From Cyclina sinensis (lineage: Eukaryota; Mollusca; Bivalvia; Venerida; Veneridae), in assembly GCA_012932295.1 (NCBI GenBank), contig JAAONU010000011.1, forward strand, positions 46,564,352-46,628,351: a stretch of DNA of 64,000 bases, written 5' to 3'. The translations under genes and the position numbers were made by a program. The notes beneath the pieces were generated by a model, which was not told the origin of the DNA, searched no databases, and worked only from the letters and a program-made list of their open reading frames with translations. Positions 12,751 through 26,302 of this stretch are shown in pieces (the first letter of the stretch is position 1; each line of letters begins with the position of its first letter).

Positions 12751-15611
12751 AAGACATTAGTGTTGAAATATATATATTTTGCGCTCTAGATAAATCATTC
12801 TAGAATCTTGCGCGTTTGCTGACTAATCGAACAGCAGCGTTTTTACTCCAATTCTTAAGCACATTCTAAAAACTGTTAAGATTATGTAACTTGCCGCTTA
12901 TTATTTTTCATGATTGTCAATATGCATTTCATTTTCTTCTTTTAACATCGTAGATGACTTCTTCCTTTTTTGATGTCATCAATATTAGCACCGCATTCAA
13001 TTTGTCTTGCCAAATGTTACTTCGTTGTTTACTTCTTTGATTATGATTATCTGCGGATCAGGATATCACGATAAAATGTTTTAAATGTTCTGCACTCGTA
13101 CAGCATATAGCAGTTTTGGCGTTAGATCTACTTCAAAGACCAAACAATCCAACGAAATAAGATAAAAAGGCAAAGGAAAAAAAACAGCAGTTATATAATA
13201 GATGACCCTCGTAATCGGAGAGAATGTGCACCACGTTCTATGGACCACATAATCTCAAATATAGATGGGTTTCTCAGAGCAAAACCATTACCCAGGAGGC
13301 TTATCAGTTTTTTATTGCCCAGTTCTAATCTTAATAGCGGTGATGTGTTTTTCGCTTTAATTCTATTTTACTTTATGAAGAATGATGTGGCTGCCGGCTT
13401 TATCAGAGAAAGAAATGATACAGCGCTGTCATATTTTAATTAAGTAATGATTATTTATTGTCTCCTGTCGGACGCGAGTCTAAACAATATAGTTATATAT
13501 TTTAATTGTTAATAACTCTTTCTTCTGTGTAACAGATGTAACAAGAGGACCCTTTAACATGTTAACCAATCATCTGATGTTGCAGAAACGTGGGAGTGGA
13601 GTGGGGAAGTGAAGTGAGAGAGGGGGTGTAGAATGAAATAAGCTCGAATTCTGAATACAGCCATAGTCAGTTCTGGAAAAAAATGTCATCTAAGCGCTAG
13701 CAAGCTAGCAACGACAAGAAACACGTTTAATGGACAGTGAAATATGAGCTAAGAGACCTCTGAAATATCGTTACTACACTAAGTTGTTATCTCCGTTTTC
13801 ATGAAGGCATGAAATTTATTTTAATAGATTAGGTCCTTCAAGTAATACTGAAAATTAAGACTACTTTGAAACAATTAAAACCGGTTTAAACAGCAAAACG
13901 CGTTCAGAGGTACACGTTAACACACACATACTTACATCTACAATTATGCACAAAAATAAAAGACAATAATAATTACTTCATGCTTATAACAACTTATTTT
14001 CGCATAAAATGCAAATGCACTTGTCGGAAATACAGCTTAAACACTAATGGTGGTCTCGTAAAATTAAAATACACTTCATTATTCAAATAAAATCTGCTGG
14101 GGGATTTTGCGGAATGGTATTTTAGACGTAGAGTAGTTGTTATGAGAAACACATTTTAAAAAACGTTGAAAATCAATTATAGCCGTCCGACAAAGCGGCA
14201 CTTAAGTCACTAAATGAGCATGTTTGCATAGCTAGCCCTAGGGGTGAACCTTTTATGTCCAATCCCCTACCACGTGCACTGACAGAAGCACGTGAGGAGG
14301 GTGAACCCCTTAGGAACAACTTCCTACAAACTATGTGAACTTTCTCAATAAAGTTCTCGGAGTGGAAAAAAACGTAACACTCATCTCTAAAAAAAACCTT
14401 CGAACACGTTGTAGAAGAAAGCCTAGATTCTATCAAAGGGAAGAAAGGACTTGGGAAAAGTGGCTCAGCTTTGATTTAAGTACAAGTAAATATGATTGAC
14501 AACGTCATTATCGTCTTCAAATATTAGGCAACTAGGCTCCAGAACATATTTTAACAAGCTCCCTTTCCATGAGATGCAATTAATCATCGTTGGGATATTC
14601 TTTTAGATTATTCTCATTAAATCATCATTATCGTGGTCAATGTTTATATTTGAAAAACAAAACAGCAGATCCATCCGGACTCTGTTAATCATTAAGTGAT
14701 TAATCATAACTTTCCTCGTGTATCAATTGCCACGTACAGTCAAGTCGTGTAAACATATCAAAATGATGGCGCGCTTCGATTTGTTTTATTTACCAGCTTC
14801 TAACAATATTTCAGACATCTGTTGGCACTGCAAAGGCCAAACAGTTTTTTTTTTATATATACAAAACTCTCTACGAGTTTCATAAAGACTTCGATAAAAT
14901 TTATAACCACTAAACTAATGTGAGAATGTGACTTTGCGTTACAGTGCGTTCTTGGTCAATTAATTTTACTACAAAACATATTTCAGGTTGCATAGGACCG
15001 GCCACAACGTATACATGGTATAGAAATATGACCTTCACCCTCGACATAAATCCGGAAGATAGACATGTATATTGTCAGAGTAAGTAAGGTTGCGTGTGTG
15101 CTTGCGCGCGCGTGCGTACCCATACGCGCACGCATGTATATATATTTTTACATATATGAAAAAATATGTTTGTTTAGGGCATACCAATATACAAATGTAT
15201 AGTATAAGCCATCAATAACTATTTAAGCTAGGACTATCAAACTTTCAACAAACTCGGCATCTAGAGAACATTAAATATCTTTAAATTATTTCATAATTTA
15301 AATATGAAATATGTTAATTATTGCATGAGAGTACAACATATCAATTTCGGCTTTATTCACTGACTCATTAACTGTTAAGCTCCGTCTTAAATGTATATAC
15401 CATGTCTACGCAAAAAGGGATTAAATAATAATAGATGCTTCGATTTTACAAAACCAAATTTACGATGAAACCAAAATGAATACATAATGTATCTGACCCA
15501 TCCTACGGGTTGGCTTAAACAGTCTCACTAAATGAAAGACATGTATTACTAAGGTATTTTATTTTAGCACGTTCTTGACCAAATTGAAACGATCAAACCT
15601 CCTGTCAGTGT
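12751..15611. other. Intergenic, no gene recognised
   Basis: AT-rich sequence upstream of PTK7. Small features only: a CACGTGCACTGACAGAAGCA-type inverted pair of CACGTG near 14272-14295, flanked by GGGGTGAACC and GGGTGAACCCC; and an alternating GCGCGC/TATATA stretch at 15095-15147. The short open frames show no family features. Confidence 0.5.
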
Positions 15612-15925
15612 AGGACAAATGAATACGAACAACCGTGCAGTCGGCTGTAGGAACATATGAACACGAGCATCACTGCAGTCGGCTTAGGACATAGAATACA
15701 AAAACCCTGCTGTCGATTGCAGGACCATATGAACAACCCTGCAGTTGATTGCAGGACCATATGAACAACCCTGCAGTCGATAGTTGGGCATATGAATACG
15801 AACAACCCTGCAGACGATATTAGCTCACATGAATCTGAACAACGCTGCACCACATTAATATGAACAACCCTGCAGTCGGCTGTAGGGCCATATGAATACG
15901 AAAAACCCTGCTGTAGATTGAAGGC
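15612..15925 (+). repeat. Degenerate minisatellite, ~33-40 bp unit
   Basis: About eight imperfect units around GAACAACCCTGCAGTCG followed by a (T)AGGACCATATGAA-like stretch. Intergenic; open frames across it are by-products of the repeat. Confidence 0.8.
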
Positions 15926-16746
15926 GTTATAGTCAAGTTATTGAACAATGTACTTTAGAACTGACTTTTCCCAAATTAATAAGAAAAAAAGAAACAAAGA
16001 AAAAAACATTTGAGATAGGAGAAAGCTTACTCAAACCATATAAAAATGAAAAATGTAAAAAGGGGTGGTATACTTACGCTTTATTGTTCTGGCCAGACAA
16101 ATATGTTTCTTCGTCGGTTTTTGTGACCCTGGATGGAGGTTTTACAGAATATACGAGTTAACGAAACTAAACAAAAACACTTTGCTAAACTAAAACAAGA
16201 GAAAAGAAACGGAGATCTTTTGGTGTAAGGTTTGATACAAACAGAAAGTATCTGAAAGAACTCAGGGCTTTAACTGTCACTGGCGGGTTTTCAAAAGGTG
16301 GGGCTAATTTTACTAAAACTAGCAATAATGCGAAGATGTTCTTCTCTAAGAATGTTCAAGTCATGTCATTTACTTCTCGGGAGAGTAATAGATGCTGACA
16401 AAAACTTCTCTGTTTTACACAGTGCAACAGAAAAAACAGCTGAACTATGGTGAAAGTTCTATTCGTTTCGAAACGGAAATTAAAGATAATGGTTTTGATG
16501 TCTATCCTTCTTAGTTTCTGAAACTGACTTACTCACCATCCAGTTTGGAAATTGGTAATTATTATTTTTGACGGTGATGATGATACAAATCTTATAAAGC
16601 ATTTTTTTCGTAACTAGTAAGTTCAAAGGTGTTTTTACAATGGCAATATGCATACGAGTATACAGTTAGTTAAAAAGAAAGAAATAGTTAATCAGAGGTT
16701 CCATACGCTAACAAGAATGTCTGTGGAATGGAAAATTTAGATAACT

Positions 16747-17062
16747 TAACCCATTAATGTCTAGCGTCTAGGCAAACAGTGCAGATCCAGATCAAACGCC
16801 GCAGCATGCGGACTTTTTTCCATAAAAAGAATAAAATTAAAAATTTATACCAGAAACACTTCTAATTGAAAATGGACCCGTCCAACTGGAAAGGATGGCA
16901 TAATCCAATTAGCATAAATGTGTTAACTGTTGCTGCGGCTCACACGGAAAACTAATACGGCCGATGAACTAAGATAAGGAGGGACAGATACTGAATAATG
17001 AACTTTGCAGAATGTCCAGGCTGATCATGGTCGCATTGACCACTAACACTAACAGAGGGTTA
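16747..17062. mobile_element. Possible TTAACCC-ended short element (diverged)
   Basis: Begins TTAACCCATTAATG and ends AGAGGGTTAA, with an inner stretch (AGGCTGATCATGGTCGCATTGACC) resembling a repeat family I recall from bivalve genomes. Diverged, so boundaries are approximate. Confidence 0.45.
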
Positions 17063-18689
17063 ACTGGTGCATATAGGGGTAAAGGTCAAAGGAAACTCCA
17101 CAAGTTTTAAAGGTGGTGAACTTAGTTTTAGGACATTCAAATAACAAAGAAACTGGCAGAAGTAGTGCACAGCAAACTGGCAATGAAAGGTAAATTCTGA
17201 AAATCTGTGCTAAATCACGAGCTGCTTTCTTCATTCATTATTTCAAATAAATCACCTTAAGGTCATTAAGATTATCAGTTTTAACAAGGCGTAACGCTTC
17301 CCCGATTTTAGTTCATGTTTTGCAGAGAAAAGTTTGCTTTTTTTTCACTGGATTTCCTGAACACACATTGTTACTTGACTAGGTCTAGTCTTTGAATTAT
17401 TTCCAATGAGCCATACCATTCATCAAATGAATGTAATTCTTAAAATTGCTCAAACTAGTCGGGGAGATATTTTTTGTTTCTAACTAGATACAGAAAGATA
17501 GATGAATGCCTTGACTGTTGGCAAGCAAATTTACCAGTAGAAACCCCTCTCTAATCTGTGGTATTTGTGTTGCATGTGATATAATTTAGAGACGGTTCCT
17601 GCTTGTTAAATCCCCCAGCCGCTGCACAATAAGTTCCGGGCATTGAATTAGTATCCGTTACTTGCGAGCAAATGATCTTTAATGCTTGTAAGCAATCCAT
17701 TTTAATTATCAACCAGAAAATATTGTTATAGTGTTGCCATGTAATTGTTTTTCCGTAATTGATAAAATTCCAGCAATTTTTACAAATATTTTAGTCGAGA
17801 ACACATATTTATGAACAGTGTATTGTTGCCATCGCTTGATTGAGTCTTGAGGTTCATGTAATTGCACTTGAAGGCTACCACGCCAAGTTTAAAGGGTGTG
17901 GTGATTTTAATCCAAGTACTGACAATCCAGGAGAACTCTGTTGTAGGCAGCGCAAGTGGTCAAAGTACCCCTGCATGTATAAAAGTCATCTTGAACTAAT
18001 GTGAAGTTGTACTCCCAGCAAGTAAAGTAAAATATGGCAAAAGTCTTACACTTAACCGGAAAATATAATTTCATTTTTTTATATCGATTAGACGTTAAAG
18101 TTTCGTTACCTCTTATTTACCTTATTTCTGAATATTCTGTGTCTTCAGTATTTATTTTGACTATCATGCATTTTGGTCATTTTGAACACTGATATAACTT
18201 TAAATTAAACAAGGAAAATTCAAATGGACTTGAGTCCGTTTGAGTGTACGGTTTTTACTGTATCTTTAAGGAACCTTAAGCTAAAGCACTCTCAAACTTT
18301 TGTTTGCAGAGGCTAATAAAAAGAAATTTAACATATATCTTTAAATTGAAGACCTGTCTGTTCAGACAAATTATAACTAAGGTAATGCCCATTTTTTGAA
18401 GAGCAACAACAACATATTTGTTCAACCTTTTATTTCCATATATCTCTTGATGTTAATGGTGATAATTATGATACTGAAACAGTGTTTGCTTTGTTAAGTA
18501 ACAAAATAATATGAATTTCATGGAATAACATGCTTGAACAGAAGAACAGAATAACAAATATACTTGTAATAACAGAAACTGTTATGATAATAAACTATGA
18601 CCATGCTTTGATTACTTTGATATAATTCAACATATTAAAGACCAGGTGAGGAAAAGTCACTGTTGTAGCAAAGTACAACCGGGAACCAG

Positions 18690-19184
18690 ACAGAATTTTT
18701 AACTTTAGATGTATTTTTTCTTTGTGAGCCAAATTTTATTATTTGAAAACATTAAACTTAAACATTGAATCATTTTACATCATTTGAAAGCTCTTTAAAT
18801 TCATATTTTGAAAATATAAGCAGATTTTGAATTTTTGCTTTTAAAAAAGAAAACTAAACTAATTTATACCTGTCGTTTCAGCATTTTTTCAGCATTTTTC
18901 TAGCAGCTTAGATGCACTAAGTTTAGCCATTTACAAGCAACAGGAAAGTGAACAGTTTTGAAAATTATTTTTATATATGTAAAATATATGAGTTTACAGA
19001 CCTTTTAAATGATATAAATATTTAATTGTTTGATGAAAAATGACTTTGCAAATGTAATTACAAATTACTATGTTTTGCATTTTCATCAACAGCCATATTT
19101 TTGCCAGCCTTCAAAAAGTTACCTGTATCTCTTATCAGTTACTTGTTACTATTAATAGATTTCAAAACAATAACATTCAATGTT
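18690..19184 (+). repeat. Dispersed ~470-bp repeat, copy A
   Basis: Homologous to 27305-27765 in the opposite orientation. Shared parts include the CAGAATTTTTAACTTTAGA start and the TTACTATTAATAGATTTC end. The family is unknown to me; no coding potential beyond chance frames shared by both copies. Confidence 0.75.
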
Positions 19185-19911
19185 CCTACACAATATTACC
19201 AGACAGTCACGTGATTCTGTTCGTAATTCTGTTCGAGGATTTCCGGAATAACACAACTTCGCAAATTGATTCAACAGGTAGTACATCGTAAAAATACGTA
19301 ATGCTTCGGCAATAATCGGATCTTCTAACAGCCAATCAAAACATAGAATTACATAATATTGGATAACACTAACCCCGCTCCAATTGTACATATAGGAATA
19401 TAATACTGGCAATTTTCCGTACAGAAAAAAATATATGCCTAAATCTGTATAACGGAGTTTGTATGGTGGTCGGCAGCAATTCCATTTATTTTTTTCAGCC
19501 GCAAGTAAACTTGATGTTCAGGTGATAAGGTCGTTGCAATATAGCCATCTGCTCATATCGTACACCATATCGTATAGAGATAATGTCGATAATATTATGT
19601 AACATTTCATTTTAGGTTTAAAGCCTGTGAAAAGCTCTCTGGCTTGACATATTATAAGACAGCAGGCAAGAACAAAGAAGAAACGCTAAGGGCAATGACT
19701 TGTAAACATATATAATATCTTAATAAGTGTTCTTGACGGGTTTGAGTCGATATATGTCCTGAGTTTTACCTTTTAGACTTTTACGACAGAAAATTGTCAG
19801 TCCCTTTGCGGGAATATGTGTCCAGTGCTGGAACGTATTAGTAGACATTTTAAAGGAGCTGCAAAAAACACCTTCACACATATACCAACTATTTTTATGC
19901 ACCCCTCCAGT

Positions 19912-21740
19912 CGAAGATGAGGGGAAATATAGTTTTGCAAATGTAGGTCGGTAGACACTTTGGTTTGTAATTAATATCTAGCGAACCCTTGGATCAACCT
20001 TCCTCAGACTTGGTACTAGGTTGGTCATGACTAGTGGATGACCCCTGTAGTTTTTCAGGTCACCAGGGCAAAAGTCAAGGTCAAAGTGACCTTGATTAGC
20101 AGAATGGTTTCCGATCAATAAATTAAAAACTCTTGGTCCAAAGTTATTCAAACTTATTATGTACGTTGGTCATGACTAGTAGATGACCCCTATAGTTTTT
20201 CAGGTCACCAGGACTAAGGTCAATGTCACAGAGAGCTTGAAAAGCAAAACAGTTTCCGATCAATGACTATAGAAGGCTTGGTCCCAAGGTTCTTCCTACT
20301 TAGTGTGTAGTTTGGTCATGACCAGTAAATGACCCCTGTGTTTTTTCAGGTCACTAAGTCAAAGGTCAAGGTCACAGTGACCTTGAATAGCAAAACAGTT
20401 TCTAATCAGTAACTATAGAACCTCTCGTCCCAGGTTCTTCAAACGTAGTATGTAAGTTGGTCATGACTAGTAGATGACCGCTATATTTTTTACTTCACCA
20501 GGTCAAAGGTCAAGGTCACAGTGACCTTGAAGAGCATAACGGTTTCCAATCAATAACAATAGAACTGTTTGTTCCAGGTTTTTCAAACGTAGTTTGTAGG
20601 TTGGCCATGACTAATAGATGACCCCAATAGTCCTTTAGGTCACCAGATCAAAGGTCAAGGTCACAATGAGCTTGCAAAGCAAAACACTTTCAGTCAATAA
20701 CTATAGAAGGCTTGGTCCCAGGTTTTTCATTCTTAGTGTGTAGGTTGGTCATGAAGTAGATGGCCCCTAGAGTTTTTCAGGTCACCAGGTCAAAGATCAC
20801 AGTGACCTTGAATAGCAAAACAGTTTCCGATCAATGACTATAGAACCCTTGGTCCAAGGTTGTTCAAACTTAGTGTGTAGGTTGGTCATGACAAGTAAAT
20901 GACCCATATAGTTTTTCAAATGACCAGGTCAAAGGTCAAGGACAGAGTGACCTTGTACAGCAAAACAGTTTCCAATCAATGACTATAGAAGGCTTGGTCC
21001 CAGGTTCTTCAAATTTAGTACCTAGGATGGGGTCATTACACCCCTTAAGTTTTTCAGATCACCAGGTCAAAGGCCAAGTGACCTTGAAAAACAAAATGAT
21101 TTCCAATTAATAACTATAGAACTCATTTGGCCCTGGTTACGCAAACTTGGTATATAGGTTGGCCATGACCAGAAGATGACCCCTATAGCTTTAAAGGTCA
21201 GGCAAAGGTCACAGTGACCTTGTATAGCAAAATAGTTTCTGATCAATTACTATAGAACGTTTGGGCCCAGCTCCTCAAAACTTCATAGGTAGGTTGGTCA
21301 TGAGAGTTAGATGACCCCTGTAGTTTTTAGGGTTATTAGGTCAAAGGTCAAGGTCAGAGTAACCTTGAAAAGCAAAACAGGATCTTCTGAATATTTAGGG
21401 AATCCTTGGGCTCAGGTTTGTGAGACTTAGTATGTAGATTTGTCATGATCAGTAGATGACTGCTATCATTTTTCAGGTTATTGGTCAAGGGTCACAGTGA
21501 CCTTGAAAAGCATATTGGTTTCTGATGAATAAGTGTAGAACACTTGGGCCTATGATTCTCAAACTTTGTAAGTTGTTCATGACTTGTAGATGAGCCCTTT
21601 AGTTTTTCAGGTCAGTGTCCTTGAATAGTAAAATGGTTTCCAATCAATAACTATAGAATTCTTGGTCCCAGCCTATCAAACTTCATGGCTGCCTCTAGGG
21701 ATAAGGTGCTAGGGGGACATATATGTTTTACAAACATTTC
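19912..21740 (+). repeat. Element with ~143-bp tandem array carrying ERE-like palindromes
   Basis: About twelve diverged units, marked by GGTTGGTCATGACTAGTAGATGACCCC recurring every 135-150 bp. Units end with AAGGTCAAGGTCACAGTGAC-type palindromes. Similar short sequences (GGGGAAATATAGTTTTGCAA and GGGGGACATATATGTTTTAC) bracket the array, suggesting element ends. Confidence 0.85.
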
Positions 21741-22779
21741 TTGTTCATCATTTTATTTCATGTTATATGATTTTCCTGTTTGAACAAAATGTTTTCCTTT
21801 AAATCTGCAGAAATTTGAAAGCTGAAGATGCAACTTACTATCAAGATTAAGAAGTAGCTGAAATAAATAATAGCCAAAATGATTTTACTTACAGTTATCA
21901 GCTTTGCTATGAAAATTGTACTTTTCCTAATGACATACAAATTGTACATATAGTTTTACTTACTTATTACATTCTTTTTTAAGAAAATATACTACAAATC
22001 ATCAGCCTAAGTGTTGTACATTCTTTGCAGGAGATTCCATACAGATTACTTACACTGTACAATAACAATAGCCTAGAGTGATTACATAAGAGCGTTTTCA
22101 GTCACAGAGATGTAAATTGCAGACACTAGGCCTGAAATCAATTTCCTAGTTTTGAATTCCCTGTCAGGGTTGTCAGTAAGCAAACATAATTTTGACATTG
22201 AGTTGATTAATGTACCTCCGAATCTATATTCCAGGCCAGACTCACTGGAATCATTAACTTTGTCCTTCCTCTTAGCTGGTTGTGAGAGCTTCGAAAGAGA
22301 CCAACAGAAATTTTCACTGTCAGGAACTTCTCTGTTCCTGGAGACATCAGATTTTCTAAATAAAACGATTTATTTTATGCCTACCAATGAAATATAGGGA
22401 AATATCAGTGAGATAAAAGTGATAATACACTGTTTTGAATCAGTTAATTACCATTTTGATAATACATGTTTGTGCCCGAACTATTGAATATTGAGTATTA
22501 ATCCGCTTTTATAATTAAAGTATGTATGGCAAAATTCAATAAATATTGATAAACTGTGTAGACAAAAATAAATATTATTTGATGAAAGTGTATTCAGTTT
22601 ATTTCAGCAGAAGTAAAGTTATCATATGTATTGGAGATTGTCTGCACTTTTTTTTGTGCGGAGTAACCAAAGTACGCATTAACTGATTTGGGGCTCACCA
22701 TGGGGAATTTATTGAAGGCCCTGATTAAAAATGTCATAAAAAACCCATTTTTGACATGTTGGCATAAAATAAAAAGAAA

Positions 22780-22932
22780 ATTTGTTTGTTTTTTAGTGGA
22801 AGATGGGAATTTATTTCATCTCGTGAACACCATATGTTGATATTTTCACTCGTGGCTGCGCCACTCGTGAAAATATCACATATGGTGTTCATTCAATGAA
22901 ATAAATTCTCATCTTCCACAAAAACAAACAAA
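22780..22932. mobile_element. Long hairpin (foldback MITE-like)
   Basis: Left arm 22780-22855 and right arm 22861-22932 are reverse complements at roughly 90%, with a 5-base loop CTGCG. Ends are ATTTGTTTGTTTTT; arms include GAACACCATATG and GATATTTTCACTCGTGG. Confidence 0.85.
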
Positions 22933-23078
22933 TATCCTCTATTTAATTCCAAAATAATTACACTTGATTAGTGTTACAGCAAGCTGGTGGCCAGTTGCAC
23001 TATTTGTTTTTTTTTTGTTGTTTTTTTTTAAAAACAAAAGAGGTGAAATAAAATGAAAAAGAAAAGCAATCAAGAGCA

Positions 23079-23291
23079 TTAACCCTGAACATGCTGAAAT
23101 TTTGTAATGGATTTGCTCAGCTTTGAATTTGGAACAGTCCATTAAAGTTTAAGGGATTTCAATATCAATATACAAAAATGGAGCTACCAACAGTATTGAG
23201 ACTGGTCAGATTGCACGGATGTGCAGGCTGGCCAGGCTGTATACTGGTGGCAAAGGCTAATCACTGTTGGTTCCAGCAGGTTAAGGGTTAA
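23079..23291 (+). mobile_element. TTAACCC-ended short nonautonomous element
   Basis: About 213 bp from TTAACCCTGAACATGCTG to CAGCAGGTTAAGGGTTAA, inverted ends TTAACCCT/AGGGTTAA. Contains GATTGCACGGATGTGCAGGC, typical of this family as I recall it. Confidence 0.6.
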
Positions 23292-26105
23292 ATGACTATG
23301 TACCAGTAAGCAAGAAATTACTATACTAAACCTTAAACTATCACAGTTATTTCAAATCTGAGTATTTTTCCGTTGTTTATCTTTACAGTATAAATTATAG
23401 CAGTAATGTTTGCAGCTTTCTTGCAGTAAGGAAAGCATTTTTAAAACAAATCTCAACAAAAGATACATTCTTCCTTTATACTAAGGTTAGATTTCTGCTG
23501 ACAATTTCTGTTTTTAAAAATATGTAATGATCATTCTTCCATTTTTGTATATTTAAGAATTAAAGCTCTGCTAAGTTGCTTTGGATCAGGTTATAAGCTA
23601 TCAAATTTCCAATTTCGTTATACAGAAGTGGGAGTTTATTTCCCAACATGGAGACGCAGACTGGTTATATAATTGTGCGTTTTATGTTTAAAACTCTATA
23701 TAAAACTGTTAACAAAAGAAGCAGTCTAGATATTGATAAGAAAGAGAAATAGTAAATTTATTGCCAATATTCTTTTAATAAGTGCAATATAAAATTTCAG
23801 TGTTACAAAATAACCAACTTTCTCGACATTTATTTGTCACAGTGGGAGAAAAAAACTTTTAAATGATGATTAAATGGGCATTTTCAGTATCAATTGTCAC
23901 GAGTCTCGGAGAAATTAATGGTTATAGCATCTCAATTGTACATATAATCTTTGAAAGCAACAGTTTATTGGAATCTTTGGCAAACGTACAGTGTTATTTA
24001 AAATCTAAATTATTCTGAAAATAGAATATTGTGAGAATACGTACGGAAGCTTTCTTTTTAATGAATTTCAGATCAATTCTCCAAGTCGTTCTTATTTCAG
24101 TATTGCCTTGAGGTGTCAGTAAAATCAGTCATGGTTTCTACAGAACCATCTACATCAAATTAACTTGCTGATTTATACCATATAGACACCACAAAACATG
24201 TTTTACAATTTATTTATAAGGAAAGAAGAAAATTTATCAGGCATTAATTCCCTCTGTCTACCTCATAATACTTCACACTGAAATAGATTCTATAAAATAA
24301 AAGCAGCAGACAACACTTGTTCACATTGACATCTTGATTTTATAAGGTCATGATGTTTGTCTGTGATTAGCAAAAATCATTTAACTCTGCGTGGTGATGG
24401 TGGGGGTTGAGAGTTTAACCTACAGCTCTGGCTGGCAAGATGTTTAATATATACAATTTTCCAGTATGTGGCTACACCCGTACATAAAAGTTATTATAGC
24501 ATTTAAATATTTTGAACTCTTTCGACTTTACGGACTTTTTTGAAATTTTCCTGGTCAAAAGCTCACTTTATATCAAGGTTGCATGGAATAATTTAAAACC
24601 TTTATTCTAAAATAATGAAAAACTACCATTTGATAGCAGAAGGAAGTTCTGATGTTCCAAACCACAAACCACAGTTTTATACATAAATGGAATTATCTGG
24701 ATGTGTGCTAACATTTTCTGAACTAGCTGACCCGCATTTAAATTAAATGATGCACATCAAAAATGCTACAAGGAACCTCCCTCTGATGAAACAAGAACAT
24801 ACCCAAGTCTGAACTCTGCAAGAATGATTCAGAATATTGTAAATGAAAAACAAAATGTTAGAAAAGATCAGAATTCTTGAACCAGAGTAGCTTACTCAAG
24901 AGATGGGTGAAAATGTATAAACAATTGATCACAAATCCAGATAAGAAATGTCTGTTACACGCAGAGTCCCCTATCAGGCAGCAAATTAATTAACTGTCAG
25001 AAAATTTGGAAGCAAAATACCATGTAGTTGTTACACCAACTTGGGTTTGGATTTCATAAATGTTTTAGGTAGGTACATATAGAGATGTATGTAACAGCTA
25101 AAAAGATGCATCAATAAAAACAAACAAGAAAATGCCAAGCAAGATACCATATATTTTCTGTGAAATGTAAATGTTGGCATATCTGTGAAACAAATCACTA
25201 AAAAGTTTTCAGATGTTACTGAGACAGTTTGAGGAAGTCAACCGTACTAATTGAATACAAACATTGCCGGAGATACCTGAAATAAACATCACATGCAGTG
25301 CTTGATTATAGCGATGCATCCTGCAAATTAAAACTATTTGCATGCAAACATAGTTTGCTGGTTGTTTAAGAGATTATAATGAAACAAAAGATCTGTCAGT
25401 AATGGATTTGTTGATCGGTGCAGTTTATTGGATTGCTTTTAGTGCAAAGCAAACAGCCTAAAATAAATTTTACAGAAACCTACTCAAAACTTTCTACTGA
25501 CTTACAGGCTGCTGCCATGCAATACTGTGTATTAGAATTTATTTCAAAACGTCAAAGATTTTTATGTTAAATTTTCTGGGGTTTTTTTCTGTTTCTTAAT
25601 TCACATTATTTTTCATTTATATTCTTATGTTCTTAGAACCAATTAACTAAAATCTTGCCTTTGATCCTGCAAACAAAAAACCTATATAGACACAGAAGCG
25701 ACTTGTCAAAGTATCAAAGGAGCAAATCATTTGATTTCTTAATTCTTAAAACCAATATCTATTCACCTCACCGGGTCTATAACTTTCTATCCTATTCTAT
25801 TTCTTTAACATTTAATCCCGTTTTAAAATCCTACCTTCTACCTGGAATAATAATTGAACAGAATGTTTCTGAAATTTTGCATGCTATTTCTAACAATCTT
25901 TGCCTATGGTGTTGTTACAGTGTAGAATGAAAAAAACAATTCTGAACATTACAATCTGACAGATTTATTCCGTGACTCTGAAAAAAAAAAGAGTCAAAAT
26001 AAAAAGTTTGATATTGAAAAAGTCACAAATGCTAGCAATCAAAAGCAATGTAAATACTTGACTATAGCTTTCAATTAAAAATTAACTTACTTTTCGACAG
26101 AAATT
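23292..26105. other. Intergenic, no gene recognised
   Basis: No exon with homology, RNA gene or strong repeat was seen. The frame at 25655-25930 (91 residues) has no recognisable domain and ordinary AT-rich composition, so I do not call it. The gaps 17063-18689 and 21741-22779 are similar. Confidence 0.5.
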
Positions 26106-26302
26106 GACCCTTTCAATAAACCAGTGTAGACTATCATGAGTCTGACCATCCATCTGGGATGAGCATAGTCTACACTGTTACATTATCAGTCAGTTACTTC
26201 AGTGGGGAAGCTTTCTCAGAAATACCCCTATAAATGATAAATTGGTCTGTTCAAACTGAATGATGGACAAGTTCATTTTAGAAATTTGGTAAAGTCAGGG
26301 TT
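26106..26302 (-). mobile_element. TTAACCC-ended short element, inverted copy
   Basis: On the minus strand starts TTAACCCTGACTTTACC and ends GAAAGGGTCAA; inside it has the same arrangement of a GTCTACACTG-like inverted pair. Weaker than the copy at 23079. Confidence 0.5.

Noticed and set aside
15095..15147. Z-DNA or replication signal in the GCGCGC/TATATA stretch
   Set aside because: Simple alternating dinucleotides; nothing more specific can be supported.
19070..19291. Frame with a relative at 27179-27424 on minus
   Set aside because: Shared because both lie in the inverted ~470-bp repeat; no domain or full-length conservation.
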